Part shown: one piece after another, positions 1 to 9,622 of the stretch
How the letters are laid out: every line of letters begins with the position of its first letter
Numbering within the stretch: position 1 is the first letter of the stretch
Assembly: GCF_002272245.1 (NCBI RefSeq)
Contig: NZ_NPDD01000198.1
Coordinates: 1-60,780, forward strand
Direction of reading: 5' to 3'
Origin: Bacillus sp. 7884-1
GTDB taxonomy: Bacteria; Bacillota; Bacilli; Bacillales; Cytobacillaceae
DNA length: 60,780 nucleotides
The notes under the pieces: generated by a model
Seen by the model: the letters and a program-made list of their open reading frames with translations, nothing else
The model's database searches: none
What the model was told of the DNA's origin: nothing
Translations under genes and position numbers: made by a program

Positions 1-67
1 ATTTTTTTCTTCCTAAAACCTCGTTCTGCCGAAAATTTCTATCTGCCACCTGAATGTATTGCCCCAT
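1..67 (-). CDS. Start of a possible downstream operon gene (partial)
   Basis: An ATG follows directly on the TGA stop of the membrane-protein gene at 68, and the frame stays open for 22 codons to the window edge. The tight junction suggests a third gene of the same minus-strand operon. Too little is present to name a family, and no separate strong ribosome site is visible. Confidence 0.3.
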   Translation of the reverse strand, partial: MGQYIQVADRNFRQNEVLGRKK

Positions 68-598
68 TCAATTACAACGATCCTCCTTCAAGTAAACTGT
101 CATTAATATTAGCCCAATCCCGCAAATTAATAAAACAGTCCCAAAGGTAGTAATGAAGAATATTGGGGATATTATTTTCACAAGGGAAAGCCCCACCATA
201 ATCATCCCAACAAGGAGATAGTGATTAATTGCGTGTAAACGATATGCATTCTGCTCTATATGCCACGCGTGATGGTAACCTTGTAAGAACCCTAAAATAA
301 CCTGAAATAAGAGAGCAATGTAAGGAAGAACTTCAAATGAACTATTTATATTGCCTACTAGTATATAAACACTACCCATCCCAATGTAAATATAAGGAAT
401 ATACGTATTGGCATGCTTTTTACCAGCTCGGAATAGACGATATCCAAAGGCAGCACTAAAAGAAAAAGCAGCAAAAAACCAAGTAAATAAGGTAAATGTC
501 AGTGAGGCTTCTTTTAACCAAAGGATATAGTATGGAAAAATGACAACCTGGCCAACTGATACTACCAAAGGGACATAGCGTTCACTCAAACTCTTCAT
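68..598 (-). CDS. Polytopic membrane protein of unknown function
   Basis: This is a 176-residue protein made almost entirely of hydrophobic segments, about five or six predicted membrane spans, with a basic loop near residue 55 and a short charged tail. The frame is open further upstream, but the ATG at 598 has a good GAAGGAG ribosome site, so the shorter start is preferred. It begins 13 bp after the FAD-linked oxidase ends, so the two are very probably co-transcribed, and it may anchor or assist that enzyme. I do not recognise a named family. Confidence 0.7.
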   Translation of the reverse strand: MKSLSERYVPLVVSVGQVVIFPYYILWLKEASLTFTLFTWFFAAFSFSAAFGYRLFRAGKKHANTYIPYIYIGMGSVYILVGNINSSFEVLPYIALLFQVILGFLQGYHHAWHIEQNAYRLHAINHYLLVGMIMVGLSLVKIISPIFFITTFGTVLLICGIGLILMTVYLKEDRCN

Positions 599-611
599 CC
601 GAGGCTCCTTC

Positions 612-2099
612 TTAAAAATAATGGTCATAAAAGATATTTTGAAAAACATCGTTTGGATCTCTTTTTAATTTTTCTTCTTGAAACTTCTCCCACTTTGGAT
701 AAGCAATTCTAAATTGGTCTTTTGTTTGATAAGGATAATATGGGAGGTAATATACCCCTCTGTGCTTGAGTGTCAAATCCGTCCATCCCTGAATAATGGC
801 TTTCGCATTATTAATCTCTTTTTCTTTTAAGCCATGTTGGATTAAAATGACGAGTCCAAACATATCTTCTTTGGCATAATTCAAACTTGTGTAGTTGTCC
901 TTTGCAGCATAACGAACAGTAATGTTATGAATCTTAAAATCATCATTTTTATCATTAGCTGGGAGAAATCTTTTTAAATCACTCATATATTCTTCAAACT
1001 GCTCCACTGGAATGAAGAACTCTTGCAGTACTTCTACCCGACCAGGTGTTGTAAATTCCATAAAAGCAGAATTCCCGCGCATGGCGTTATTTCGAGTAAT
1101 TTCGTCTCCGTCGAGTGACTTAATCAGCAGCTTTTGATTTTCCCAGAAAAGATCTTCTAACCCCCCGCCTTGCCGGCCAAGATCCAGTGCCAGCTTACCA
1201 ATTCGGGCACCGCGCTCTTTTTTAAGCGGCGTTTGATCATCCGTTTTTCCAGTATTGATGTAATCGATTACATACATTTCGTTCAAAAAAGAATTCGGAG
1301 CAACACTTACTCTTGCATAATGCATAGATGTATCATCATTTCTTAGCAGTTTTGCAAAATAGGCTTCATACTCATGTGTTTTATGTTCTTCTGTATGGAT
1401 TGTGTAAACGTCATTTTCCGTTAATTCTAAAGTGACATCTAAAATGACACCGAATAAGCCATAGCCGCCAAATACATACTTCATCCATTCCTCAGAGTCA
1501 TTCTGAGTTATTGTTTTCATCTCTCCTGTGGGAGTCAAGATGGTCATTTCCCTGACTGTTCCAGCCATTGTGCCAGACCGTATATCCCGCCCATGAGCAT
1601 TAACGGAAAGTGATCCTCCTATGGTGAAAATCGATTGTGATTGTGTGACTTTTAAAGCTAGCCCATAAGGTTGAATCGCTTCCTGAACATCTTCCCAAGT
1701 AGCTCCACTTTCTACTTTTATCGTTTTATGCTGTTTATCTATTTCGAGGACTTTATTGAACGTCTTCATATCCAATACTACACTATCCTTGTAATATGTA
1801 TGTCCTCCTTGCGAATGCTGCAGTCCAGCTATGGAAATATGCTGGCCCTTTTCATTCGCTTCCTTCACAATTTTTTGTAATTCGGTCCGATTACCTACTT
1901 TTACTATTCTTTCGATCCGTTCAGGAAGCAGACCTGTATAATCTGTTGTCAAATTTCTCTGAGAGAGTCCATATTTTCTTTTTTCGATAGGGATACTTAA
2001 GGACACGAAGACAACAAAAATACATACTACAATTCCTAGAAACCATGGATTTTTATGTATTACCTGTTTATTGTTCTTTATTAGTGATGGCTTCAACAA
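612..2099 (-). CDS. FAD-linked oxidase (FAD_binding_4) with N-terminal membrane anchor
   Basis: The protein has 495 residues. A single membrane span at about residues 19-37 is followed by a PCMH-type FAD-binding domain at about 70-230, recognisable by the GGSLSVNAHGRD segment and the GGYGLFG glycine stretch. The C-terminal half resembles the substrate domain of the sugar-lactone (ALO-like) oxidase family. It probably oxidises a hydroxylated substrate at the membrane; the substrate is unknown. The start is TTG (2099 or 2096) because no ATG occurs before the anchor. It heads an operon with the membrane protein at 68-598, and a promoter with an 18-bp palindrome lies just upstream. Confidence 0.85.
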   Translation of the reverse strand: MLKPSLIKNNKQVIHKNPWFLGIVVCIFVVFVSLSIPIEKRKYGLSQRNLTTDYTGLLPERIERIVKVGNRTELQKIVKEANEKGQHISIAGLQHSQGGHTYYKDSVVLDMKTFNKVLEIDKQHKTIKVESGATWEDVQEAIQPYGLALKVTQSQSIFTIGGSLSVNAHGRDIRSGTMAGTVREMTILTPTGEMKTITQNDSEEWMKYVFGGYGLFGVILDVTLELTENDVYTIHTEEHKTHEYEAYFAKLLRNDDTSMHYARVSVAPNSFLNEMYVIDYINTGKTDDQTPLKKERGARIGKLALDLGRQGGGLEDLFWENQKLLIKSLDGDEITRNNAMRGNSAFMEFTTPGRVEVLQEFFIPVEQFEEYMSDLKRFLPANDKNDDFKIHNITVRYAAKDNYTSLNYAKEDMFGLVILIQHGLKEKEINNAKAIIQGWTDLTLKHRGVYYLPYYPYQTKDQFRIAYPKWEKFQEEKLKRDPNDVFQNIFYDHYF

Positions 2100-2110
2100 A
2101 TCAACCCCAA

Positions 2111-2158
2111 TAGTGTAATATTACACTAAATATAACAGGGTATTTCCATTCTATGCAA
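2111..2158 (-). promoter_or_regulatory. Promoter with perfect 18-bp palindromic operator
   Basis: On the minus strand TTGCAT (2153-2158) and TATATT (2129-2134) form a sigma-A-like pair with an 18-bp spacer. Directly after the -10 lies the perfect palindrome TAGTGTAATATTACACTA (2111-2128), where a bound repressor would block initiation. The cognate regulator is not evident in this window. Confidence 0.55.
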
Positions 2159-2392
2159 TACAAATTTTTTTAAAAAAATAGCCATGTTTCTCCCCTCCTT
2201 TATAGTAACCGTAGGCAATTTAGGTTCGTAAGAGAATTAAAAATAGCCCTCAATTCACCAAGAGGACTGAGGACTTCTAAGAATCTGATCTTTATGCCTT
2301 TAATACACCATATTGTGACGGCTTGTTTATTAAGGAGCACGAATATCCTCCCCCTCTTACACCGCTTGAGTATCACTTAAATAAAGCCTTAG

Positions 2393-3484
2393 TTAAGTTG
2401 TACTTAATTTAGCATAGACGATAAAAAACAAGGTTATTTCCCCTATGACTATAATATTTGGTACTGAAAAAATCAGATTAATAATAAAAAAGAATGCTAA
2501 GATCCCTAAAAATAATCCTAAATGATATATTTTCAATCTGTGGTGCTGATGTCTATATTGATGGAAAACAAAAGTAGTGGAGAAGAAATAGAGTAATACA
2601 GAGCCATAAACGAAATATTGGATAAATATATAGTGGACCTCATGTAATAACAATAGTCTAATGGATGCTGCGATCATGCTCAACGACATTAAAATAAACA
2701 AATGACCGTATATAATGGTCTGGCCTGCAGTTTGGATCGACTTGTCTACTTTCTTTTCTACATTATCAAAATACTGCCACCACATCGCTATGATTAGGAT
2801 AAAGGAAATAACCGCAAATCCGATTGAATTCCAATCTCCTTGTGTAGGTTGAATGACCGCAAGGGTGCTGATAAGAGACTCACCAAATAGAATAATAGTG
2901 AATAGACCAAATCGCTCCAGTAAATGTGCCGTATTAGTGGGCACTTTTACTAAATACCTTCTGCCAAACACCGGGACCATAATATCAATAAAAATACCAA
3001 AATATAATAAAACATATCGGACCCAAGAATCAAAAAACAGTGAACATAATGAAATAATGATTCCTATCCAAAAATACCTTCCCAAATATTGTGCTGCCTC
3101 TTTACGAAAACCCGTTTCTAAGCGCCGGACAACAAGATATTGGATTGCCGTTATGGCTCTCAATCCAATATAACCAATTAAAAAAGAAAGATAATATGTA
3201 TCAAAATCAACCGATAAGCTTGATGTCATGACTAGGACAAAGAACATTTGTAGGATCAAAAATAGCCGTTGATGAAACAAATCTTGTCCAAACCGGTTCA
3301 CAAACATGGTTTGCCCTACCCAAGCCCACCAGATTGGAATAAAAATCAACCCAAACTTTATTAAATACTCTGCATGTATATATCCGTCTTCAACATGAAG
3401 TAAAACATGGGTAGCAACAGAAACAGACGCCACAAATAATAAATCATAAAAAAGCTCTAACCATGTAACTTTCTTTTCCTGCAC
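2393..3484 (-). CDS. ltrA: Low-temperature-requirement A (LtrA) family membrane protein
   Basis: This 363-residue protein has about ten hydrophobic spans. It begins with the family signature WLELFYDLLFVASV and has the internal ERFGLFTIILFGES motif near residue 190, both typical of bacterial LtrA proteins. The family is linked by name to growth at low temperature in Listeria; the biochemical role is unknown. The start is GTG at 3484, nine bases after an AAGGAGG site. The gene stands alone on the minus strand. Confidence 0.88.
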   Translation of the reverse strand: MQEKKVTWLELFYDLLFVASVSVATHVLLHVEDGYIHAEYLIKFGLIFIPIWWAWVGQTMFVNRFGQDLFHQRLFLILQMFFVLVMTSSLSVDFDTYYLSFLIGYIGLRAITAIQYLVVRRLETGFRKEAAQYLGRYFWIGIIISLCSLFFDSWVRYVLLYFGIFIDIMVPVFGRRYLVKVPTNTAHLLERFGLFTIILFGESLISTLAVIQPTQGDWNSIGFAVISFILIIAMWWQYFDNVEKKVDKSIQTAGQTIIYGHLFILMSLSMIAASIRLLLLHEVHYIFIQYFVYGSVLLYFFSTTFVFHQYRHQHHRLKIYHLGLFLGILAFFFIINLIFSVPNIIVIGEITLFFIVYAKLSTT

Positions 3485-3805
3485 TTTTGTATTCCTCCTT
3501 GTTCATTACTTGTTTCACTTAGTACTTTAGTTGATTACTATTATTTAACGCAAAGGTTTTTACTCAAAGATATTTAAAAAGTTCTTTCTATAATAGAACA
3601 ACTTAGTTAAGTGTAGTCCATAATTAAATCTATAAATTATTTTTAGGACTACATTGATATGTATTGAGAAAGAACGAACCACAGAACACGTTGTAAATGT
3701 ATGCTCCCAAATTTTAATATTTAGCCAGAATTTAGATTGGTGAAGAAAGCAGATAAAAAAGGCCTGGGTTCACCAAGTGAACGGAACTTCTTAGATAACA
3801 AAAAT
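3485..3805. other. Intergenic region upstream of the LtrA gene
   Basis: No gene is visible. The one structure is an 8-bp inverted repeat, TGTAGTCC (3612-3619) and GGACTACA (3646-3653), separated by 26 bp of AT-rich DNA. It may be a hairpin or an operator; nothing else supports a role. Confidence 0.35.
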
Positions 3806-3836
3806 AAAACGGGTAGTAACTGTTACCACCCGTTTT
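3806..3836 (-). terminator. Rho-independent terminator of the phosphoesterase gene
   Basis: A near-perfect hairpin with AAAACGGGT and ACCCGTTTT outer arms lies 10 bp past the phosphoesterase stop and runs into a T-rich stretch on the minus strand. Confidence 0.8.
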
Positions 3837-3845
3837 AAGTCAAAA

Positions 3846-5060
3846 CTATTTAACTACTTTTTCTTTCTTTTTGCTTTCATCGATTGGACCTGGAGAAATG
3901 CTTTGGTCATTGGCTGTCAAATCGATGTTATATTCCTTTGCAAACACCATATGGGTTTCTACAAGCACATCAGCAGTATTTTCATCCAAATTAAATACCC
4001 TTGCACCGCGTAATCGATTCCGTTCAGCACCTGAAAGACCATATGTACCAAAACCAGTATTTCCGGCATAACCAAGCAGGATGCCATAGTAGTTACCCAT
4101 GTAGGTGTTTACGTGATCATGACCGCAGAAAACACCTTTCACATCTCCCCTCTCAAGCATAGCTGAGAACATGCCGCTGTTGACCGGGCCTGGGCATTCT
4201 TCTTCGTTTCTTTCTCCCACAATATTATGCTTTGTCACAGCATTAGCGTGGTTTTCGTCTGTTCTGCCATCTACACTGGCAAACCACATATATCGATGTT
4301 CCCATAGAGGAATATGAATAAACACGAGTGAAGGAACCTTATGTCCCCATTGTTGCTCTAATTTTTTGGATGTCTCATTATACCAGCTTACTTGGTTGAA
4401 ACGGAGCCAGTCCCAGGTTGGATACCCGCTAAAGTCTTGACCAGCAATGGAGTTAGGAGCATACCTTCCGCTGTCAAGCAACCAAAGATTGAAAGCTGCA
4501 TCCGTCCCTTTGGAATTTTTGATAAGCAAATTCATATTTCCTGTTCCAGTAATATCTTTTACACTGGGCTTGTTCAAATTGTATTTGTAAGACATGTAAA
4601 TCTCAAGCATGTCCTCTTCATCAAGGCCACTTTTTGGAGTGGAGTCCTCATCATGGTTTCCGTATGTAATCGCCCACTTTATTCCTCTCTGCTCCATCGG
4701 CTGTGCCACATTATTAATCGCTTGTTTCATCTCAAGAGGAGTATCACAGCCACCCGTGATATTGTCGCCGTTAAGGACAACAAAATCCGGTTTTTCAGTA
4801 TCTAGGACTTTTTCCATCAGTTCGATTGTACGACGGTCAATGTTTTCATCATCTTGTGTATCGTTAAACTGGACAATCTTGAATCTTCCGTCCGGTTTGA
4901 ATTGAAGCTTGAAATCCTCATTTGCTGCGGCATGAGCTTTACCTGTGAACATATCAGCTGGAATGCCCGCTGATCCAAGTGTTAAGGCAAGTGTACTCAA
5001 TCCACCGATTTTGATAAAGCGGCGTCTATCCAATCCCTTTTGCAAATCATAATTACTCAT
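3846..5060 (-). CDS. Tat-exported metallophosphoesterase
   Basis: The protein has 404 residues. It begins with a twin-arginine signal (RRRFIKIGG at about 13-21, then a hydrophobic stretch ending in AHA), so it should be exported folded. The calcineurin-like metal motifs occur in order: FNDTQ (about 65), LNGDN (about 97), GNHDE (about 134), HIPLWEH (about 250) and GHDH (about 313). The first motif has Gln in place of the usual His (D-x-Q), as in purple-acid/Dcr2-like relatives. It is likely a dinuclear-metal phosphatase or phosphodiesterase at the cell surface with unknown substrate. The C-terminus is Lys-rich. Confidence 0.88.
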   Translation of the reverse strand: MSNYDLQKGLDRRRFIKIGGLSTLALTLGSAGIPADMFTGKAHAAANEDFKLQFKPDGRFKIVQFNDTQDDENIDRRTIELMEKVLDTEKPDFVVLNGDNITGGCDTPLEMKQAINNVAQPMEQRGIKWAITYGNHDEDSTPKSGLDEEDMLEIYMSYKYNLNKPSVKDITGTGNMNLLIKNSKGTDAAFNLWLLDSGRYAPNSIAGQDFSGYPTWDWLRFNQVSWYNETSKKLEQQWGHKVPSLVFIHIPLWEHRYMWFASVDGRTDENHANAVTKHNIVGERNEEECPGPVNSGMFSAMLERGDVKGVFCGHDHVNTYMGNYYGILLGYAGNTGFGTYGLSGAERNRLRGARVFNLDENTADVLVETHMVFAKEYNIDLTANDQSISPGPIDESKKKEKVVK

Positions 5061-5255
5061 AATAAAATCTCCACATCCCTTTATAGAAATATAATAAAAA
5101 GTAAATCTATAAAAAGAGTAGCAGGGAAGTTTTAATTTTCTGTTTTCCCTTTGTAAATTATTGATAATGATTTGGTAAAGATTACTTATACAATGAATAT
5201 TTTCTAATAATCTGTGTTTAAAAAAATGGAAAAGTTTTTAAATTAGGCAAAATAA

Positions 5256-5287
5256 AAAGCAATGGAGTTTTTCTTTTCCATTGCTTT
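5256..5287 (-). terminator. Terminator of the amidase gene
   Basis: AAAGCAATGGA and TCCATTGCTTT form an 11-bp perfect stem 21 bp past the amidase stop. The minus-strand side ends in a T-rich tract. Confidence 0.75.
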
Positions 5288-5307
5288 CTTTGCTTATATT
5301 TGGTCTA

Positions 5308-6876
5308 TTATTCTAGTTCAGGTGCTTTCCGATGTTGAGTTCCCTCTTGATAAGAATAGGCTAGTTTGATTAACGTAGATTCATCGAACTCTTTACCCAG
5401 CATTTCCATTCCCACTGGCAGACCATTCTCACTGAACCCTGCTGGCACCGAGATTGCCGGGAAGCCAGAAAACGGACTTAAGCGATTCGCATTTCCAGCA
5501 CCTTGACCGCTACCTACTACCGCAGGTAAAGCATTAGAAGTTGGATACACGAGCGCATCTAATTCATATTCTGAATAGGTCGCCATTAAACTATCCTTTG
5601 CTAATTTTGGACGTTCTGTAATGATCCGTTGGTATTCTGGATCATTTTCAAGTGATTCTCTATTGTTTCTAGAAATTAATCCACTTCTTAGACTTGGATG
5701 ATATAATCCACTGTCAATAATGTCAGTAAGTGTCTTATAGGGAGCATTTGGTCCGAGAGAAGCTAAATAATCATTTAATTGAAACTTAAATTCGTAACTA
5801 CTTAAACTTGAAAAAGCTAAAACCTGACTAAGGTTAGGAATTGTAACTTCGTACACTTCAGCTCCGAGTGCTTCCATGTCAGCTATTGCTTGGTTCATGA
5901 CTTTATTGACTTGTGGATCACTTCCAAACAGCTCTCGTACAACCCCAATTCTAGCATTTTTTAAACCATTTTTCTTCAGATAGTGTGTATACGTTTTTGG
6001 TACATTTCCAATGCTTGCTGCGGTAACGGGATCGTCTGGATCATAGCCAGCAATCGCATCAAGTACGATTGCTGCATCTTCAACCGTACGTGCAATCGGC
6101 CCGCCCACATCTTGTGTGAGGGCAAGTGGTATAATACCATCCCGGCTAGCGAGTCCCATAGTAGGTCGAATTCCAACTAAATTATTAAAAGAGGAAGGAA
6201 TACGAATGGAACCACCGGTGTCTGTTCCTAAGCCAACAGTAACAAAGTTGGATGTAACCGCAGCTGCAGTACCGCCACTCGAACCACCTGGATATCGTGA
6301 AACATCATATGGATTATAGGTTTGTCCACCTAGGGAACTAATCGTTTCAAATCCAAAAGCAAATTCATGAAGGTTCGCTTTACCTAAAATAATCGCCCCT
6401 TCTTCTCTCAATCTCTTCGTTTGATATGCATCATCCAAAGGAATGGACCCTTTAAGAGATAGGGACCCTGCTGTAGTCGGCATGTCGTATGTATCATAGT
6501 TATCTTTTAATATAATGGGAATCCCATGCAAGGCGCCACGGACCTTTCCAGCCTTTCGTTCTCTATCAAGCTCTCTTGCCTTTTCCAGTACATCTTCGTC
6601 AATCGTAATAATCGAATGAATAGTATCATCGTATTCGTTAATTCGACCAAGGTAAAATTGGACCAATTGTTCAGAAGTTAACGTCCCCTTTTGCATCTCA
6701 TGCTGCAGTTCAAAAATTGTTGCATCTTCAATCTTGACGGATAATACACTACTTGCAATAGGATTAGCTGTTTTGGCAGCTGTTATAGGGGCTGCCTCTA
6801 CTGATGCACTAAATAAACTACCCGCTACTACTAAACTAGTTATAAAAGTTACTGACTTCTTATACCCTTTCCTCAT
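5308..6876 (-). CDS. Secreted amidase (amidase-signature family)
   Basis: The protein has 522 residues from the ATG at 6876, which follows a GGGGAGG site; the earlier in-frame ATG at 6894 lacks one. A Sec signal peptide covers about residues 1-30 (Lys-rich start, hydrophobic core, VEAAP). The amidase-signature catalytic set is intact: the Lys in IILKDNYDT, the cis-Ser in GTDTGGSIRIP and the nucleophile region GGSSGGTAAAV. It hydrolyses an amide outside the cytoplasm; because it carries a signal peptide it is not the tRNA-dependent GatA. The substrate is unknown. It is transcribed alone, divergent from the DUF218 gene. Confidence 0.88.
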   Translation of the reverse strand: MRKGYKKSVTFITSLVVAGSLFSASVEAAPITAAKTANPIASSVLSVKIEDATIFELQHEMQKGTLTSEQLVQFYLGRINEYDDTIHSIITIDEDVLEKARELDRERKAGKVRGALHGIPIILKDNYDTYDMPTTAGSLSLKGSIPLDDAYQTKRLREEGAIILGKANLHEFAFGFETISSLGGQTYNPYDVSRYPGGSSGGTAAAVTSNFVTVGLGTDTGGSIRIPSSFNNLVGIRPTMGLASRDGIIPLALTQDVGGPIARTVEDAAIVLDAIAGYDPDDPVTAASIGNVPKTYTHYLKKNGLKNARIGVVRELFGSDPQVNKVMNQAIADMEALGAEVYEVTIPNLSQVLAFSSLSSYEFKFQLNDYLASLGPNAPYKTLTDIIDSGLYHPSLRSGLISRNNRESLENDPEYQRIITERPKLAKDSLMATYSEYELDALVYPTSNALPAVVGSGQGAGNANRLSPFSGFPAISVPAGFSENGLPVGMEMLGKEFDESTLIKLAYSYQEGTQHRKAPELE

Positions 6877-7267
6877 TTTTTCCTCCCCTTTCATTAGATA
6901 CTATGAATATACTAATATTCATTCTAGGAGTCTTAAAACGCGGAAGGTTTTCTAACATAAAATCAGGAGAAATACTTAAATATGATCTATGGTTTTGAAA
7001 ATAGACTAAGTGAATCTTGCTTTTTTTAGGATGTAATCGACGACGTGATTACGATGGATTCCAACTAATAAACTCTGACGCATTCGAGGAGCATTTATAG
7101 TACGAAGTTGAATCACTTTCGATGTTTTTTTGGCGGTACGACGACTAAAAATATTTCCAATTCATTAAGAATAAAAGAACAAAAAATTGTCAACTTATTA
7201 TTGGGAGATAAAAAAATGCTATGTTTCTCACAGGAATAACCGTTTTTCAAAATAAGGAGGACAGTGA
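6877..7267. other. Divergent intergenic region between amidase and DUF218 genes
   Basis: About 390 bp separate the two divergent starts. I see no coding frame, RNA structure or clear operator. The right end carries the AAGGAGG site of the DUF218 gene seven bases before its ATG. The middle part (about 7020-7160) is less AT-rich than its flanks, but nothing in it is recognisable. Confidence 0.4.
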
Positions 7268-8401
7268 ATGAATCAATTGAGAAAGAGTTTATGTTCTGTA
7301 CTTGTTTTTATTTTGTGTGCAATTCCTTTTTCATCTGTGTTAGCACAAACGACTGGTACCCTACCCGAGAATCCTAGTGTTACGGCACTAAAAAATGATG
7401 AACCTACTTCTAAGAGGATTAATCAATTAGAAGAAATCGCTATGTATTATTACTGGCATGGCGGAGATGTCAAGAAAGCAGAAGAAGAAATATTCCAAGG
7501 AATCACTCTTAAAGGGAAATACGACGTTGTAGAAAATGCATTTTTGCAAGCAACTCTGATAGATCCTCATAGCCTTGATTTGAAATTTTCGCTTGCATCT
7601 ACACAAATCATTCAGAAAAAAATTCCTGAGGCTTTACAAACTTATAAGCAAATTTTAAATTTAGATCCGAGGAATTTTGAAGGAAATCTTTTATACGGGG
7701 TTTACTCAAAAGTAAATGGGGACGAAAAGGCATATGATGCTTCTTTTTCAAAATTAAAAAATATCGATTCTAAAAGAGCTAATGAGTATACTTCAAAAAT
7801 AAGCAAGACAGAAAAAATCTTAAGAGAGAAATTCAACACAGAACCACCAGCAAACCTTCCATCCAAAGATCATGCCATTGTGATTCTTGGATACGCACTT
7901 TCAGAAGAAGGAACCATGCAGCCTACACTTGTAGAAAGACTAAAAGTAGGACTTGCTGCTGCAAAAAAATATCCAAATTCCAAAATCATCGTAACAGGTG
8001 GTGTCCCTAAAAAGGGCATAACGGAAGCAGATGCCATGAGCAAATGGTTGGTCGATAACGGAATTGCAAAAGAACGAATTATTATGGAAAAAATGTCAAC
8101 AGACACGGTAGAAAATGGTCTTTTCACAACAGCCATTCTTGAAAAAGAAAACATAAAAGATGTCACTCTTGTTACAAGTGCCAGCCATATGAGAAGAGCA
8201 TTAACCATATTTGAGGAAGCCAGTGATTTCTATGATAAAATGACCGGCAAAAAAAGCAAAAGAAACTTTACTAACATTGTCTATTTGGATTACCCATCAT
8301 TGGAGGAAGCACATAAAGTGACCAAGGATGAGCTGCTCGTCATATACCGTGACCTTATCAGGACTTCAGGAATCTGGCAATACCCAGGGCTTCAAAGATA
8401 A
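7268..8401 (+). CDS. Exported DUF218 (SanA/ElyC/YdcF-like) protein with TPR-like region
   Basis: The protein has 377 residues with a signal peptide at 1-27 (cleavage near VLAQ). Residues about 55-190 are helical with a TPR-like repeat (PEALQTYKQILNLDPRN). The C-terminal DUF218 domain (about 200-350) carries AIVILGYAL, IVTGG, the acidic EADAM helix and TSASHMRRA. In Gram-negatives this family supports envelope integrity; here the domain should act outside the membrane. The start is supported by an AAGGAGG site. It is monocistronic, ending at a strong bidirectional terminator. Confidence 0.85.
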   Translation: MNQLRKSLCSVLVFILCAIPFSSVLAQTTGTLPENPSVTALKNDEPTSKRINQLEEIAMYYYWHGGDVKKAEEEIFQGITLKGKYDVVENAFLQATLIDPHSLDLKFSLASTQIIQKKIPEALQTYKQILNLDPRNFEGNLLYGVYSKVNGDEKAYDASFSKLKNIDSKRANEYTSKISKTEKILREKFNTEPPANLPSKDHAIVILGYALSEEGTMQPTLVERLKVGLAAAKKYPNSKIIVTGGVPKKGITEADAMSKWLVDNGIAKERIIMEKMSTDTVENGLFTTAILEKENIKDVTLVTSASHMRRALTIFEEASDFYDKMTGKKSKRNFTNIVYLDYPSLEEAHKVTKDELLVIYRDLIRTSGIWQYPGLQR

Positions 8402-8491
8402 GTTACATTGCAGCTAGACTGGGGAGCTTTCATCTTTGGTTTGAAAATATCTTCTTTTTTGCAGAAGCTCTATATTTTTTTTCAACAAACA

Positions 8492-8528
8492 AAATTGGCT
8501 GCCTTATTTATTGTTTGGCAGCCAATTT
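8492..8528. terminator. Bidirectional terminator between convergent genes
   Basis: AAATTGGCTGCC and GGCAGCCAATTT form a perfect 12-bp stem with a 13-base loop between the convergent DUF218 and putAbiC genes. Confidence 0.85.
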
Positions 8529-8566
8529 GATTTAGCTAGGTCATTTTCCACTCTATGAAAAAGCTA

Positions 8567-9466
8567 TCAAGCTTGTGATATCTCCTCCATATGAAAGTTC
8601 ATCTGAAAAATTTCTTTATCTTTGTTATATAGCAGGTGGTCTGTATTTAAATATTTAAAAAGTTTATATTTCCTCATCATTTCAACAAATTTCCGTTTTT
8701 CAATACGAGAAATCGTATTATAAAAAAGGATCAATAGCTCTGTATTTGTTAATTGTGCTCTGACTATTTTGGCATATTGATATTTATTTTCAAAACTCAT
8801 ATTTTGTCTATCTATGAAGTTTAGAAGGTGGAAAATATTTTGAATAAAATGACCTATAAACATCTCATACTCAATATACCACGCTTCATAACCTTTATTT
8901 ATCGATTTATATCTGTGATTAATAGAATTTTGCGTTTCATTGTATTCCAAACTCTTTGATAGTTTAAGGTAAATTTTATGTAATACATTTCTTCCGTCTA
9001 CTTTAGAGTCACCATTTATATCAAATGAAATGGAATTGACAATTTCGTGATGCAAAGAAACAAGATTAAAAAAAGTTTGTTCAAATCTTTGAATGTCAAT
9101 CATTTGATTTTGTTTCACTAATAGATTGGTTTGAGTTTCATAGGATAGCTTCGTTTGTTTTAATTCATCTTTCTGTGTAAAGTACGTGGCTAAAATCATG
9201 AGAAACGACGCGAGACCTATAAAGGGTGCTGTTGACCCGCCTAACCAATCCCCTACAGCCCCTAATTCTAGGATATTACTATGATTTACGACATATAGTA
9301 TGAAAAATGGATTAATTAGAGTTAGGACCATGAACAACAGTGAAACTCTGAAGAAAATACCACTTAAAATCATCCCTTCTGCATTTGCTAAAAAGCGTTT
9401 ATGTAAAAAGTAATAAAGAATGACCAATATGAAGGTGAATACTAGAAACTTTTCCATAATTACCAT
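8567..9466 (-). CDS. putAbiC-type phage abortive-infection membrane protein
   Basis: The protein has 299 residues with two N-terminal membrane spans (about 5-22 and 32-58), a further hydrophobic segment near 80-93, then a soluble domain. The soluble part matches the putative phage abortive infection protein family (putAbiC): FEQTFFNLVSLHHEIVNSI near 132, GHFIQNIFHLLNFID near 205 and the ending IVRAQLTNTELLILFYN near 235. Family members have been tied to abortive phage infection in Lactococcus. No toxin, nuclease or partner is next to it, so it is probably a single-gene defence module. The start has an AAGGTGAG site six bases upstream. Confidence 0.82.
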   Translation of the reverse strand: MVIMEKFLVFTFILVILYYFLHKRFLANAEGMILSGIFFRVSLLFMVLTLINPFFILYVVNHSNILELGAVGDWLGGSTAPFIGLASFLMILATYFTQKDELKQTKLSYETQTNLLVKQNQMIDIQRFEQTFFNLVSLHHEIVNSISFDINGDSKVDGRNVLHKIYLKLSKSLEYNETQNSINHRYKSINKGYEAWYIEYEMFIGHFIQNIFHLLNFIDRQNMSFENKYQYAKIVRAQLTNTELLILFYNTISRIEKRKFVEMMRKYKLFKYLNTDHLLYNKDKEIFQMNFHMEEISQA

Positions 9467-9622
9467 GTCCCACTCACCTTTACAATACTTTTCATAGTAA
9501 GATATTCTCTTTTAAACAAGGGTATGACAAAGTAACGGGCAACAAAATTTCGAGGAATTTTGCTGACCGTCTATTTTTATCTTGACGGTAGTACTATGGA
9601 GAGGTCTAATCCTATTGCTGTT

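Noticed and set aside
4392..4805. 137-codon open frame on the plus strand
   Set aside because: It lies wholly antisense to the phosphoesterase gene, which has a clear signal peptide and metal motifs. No ribosome site or protein-like composition.
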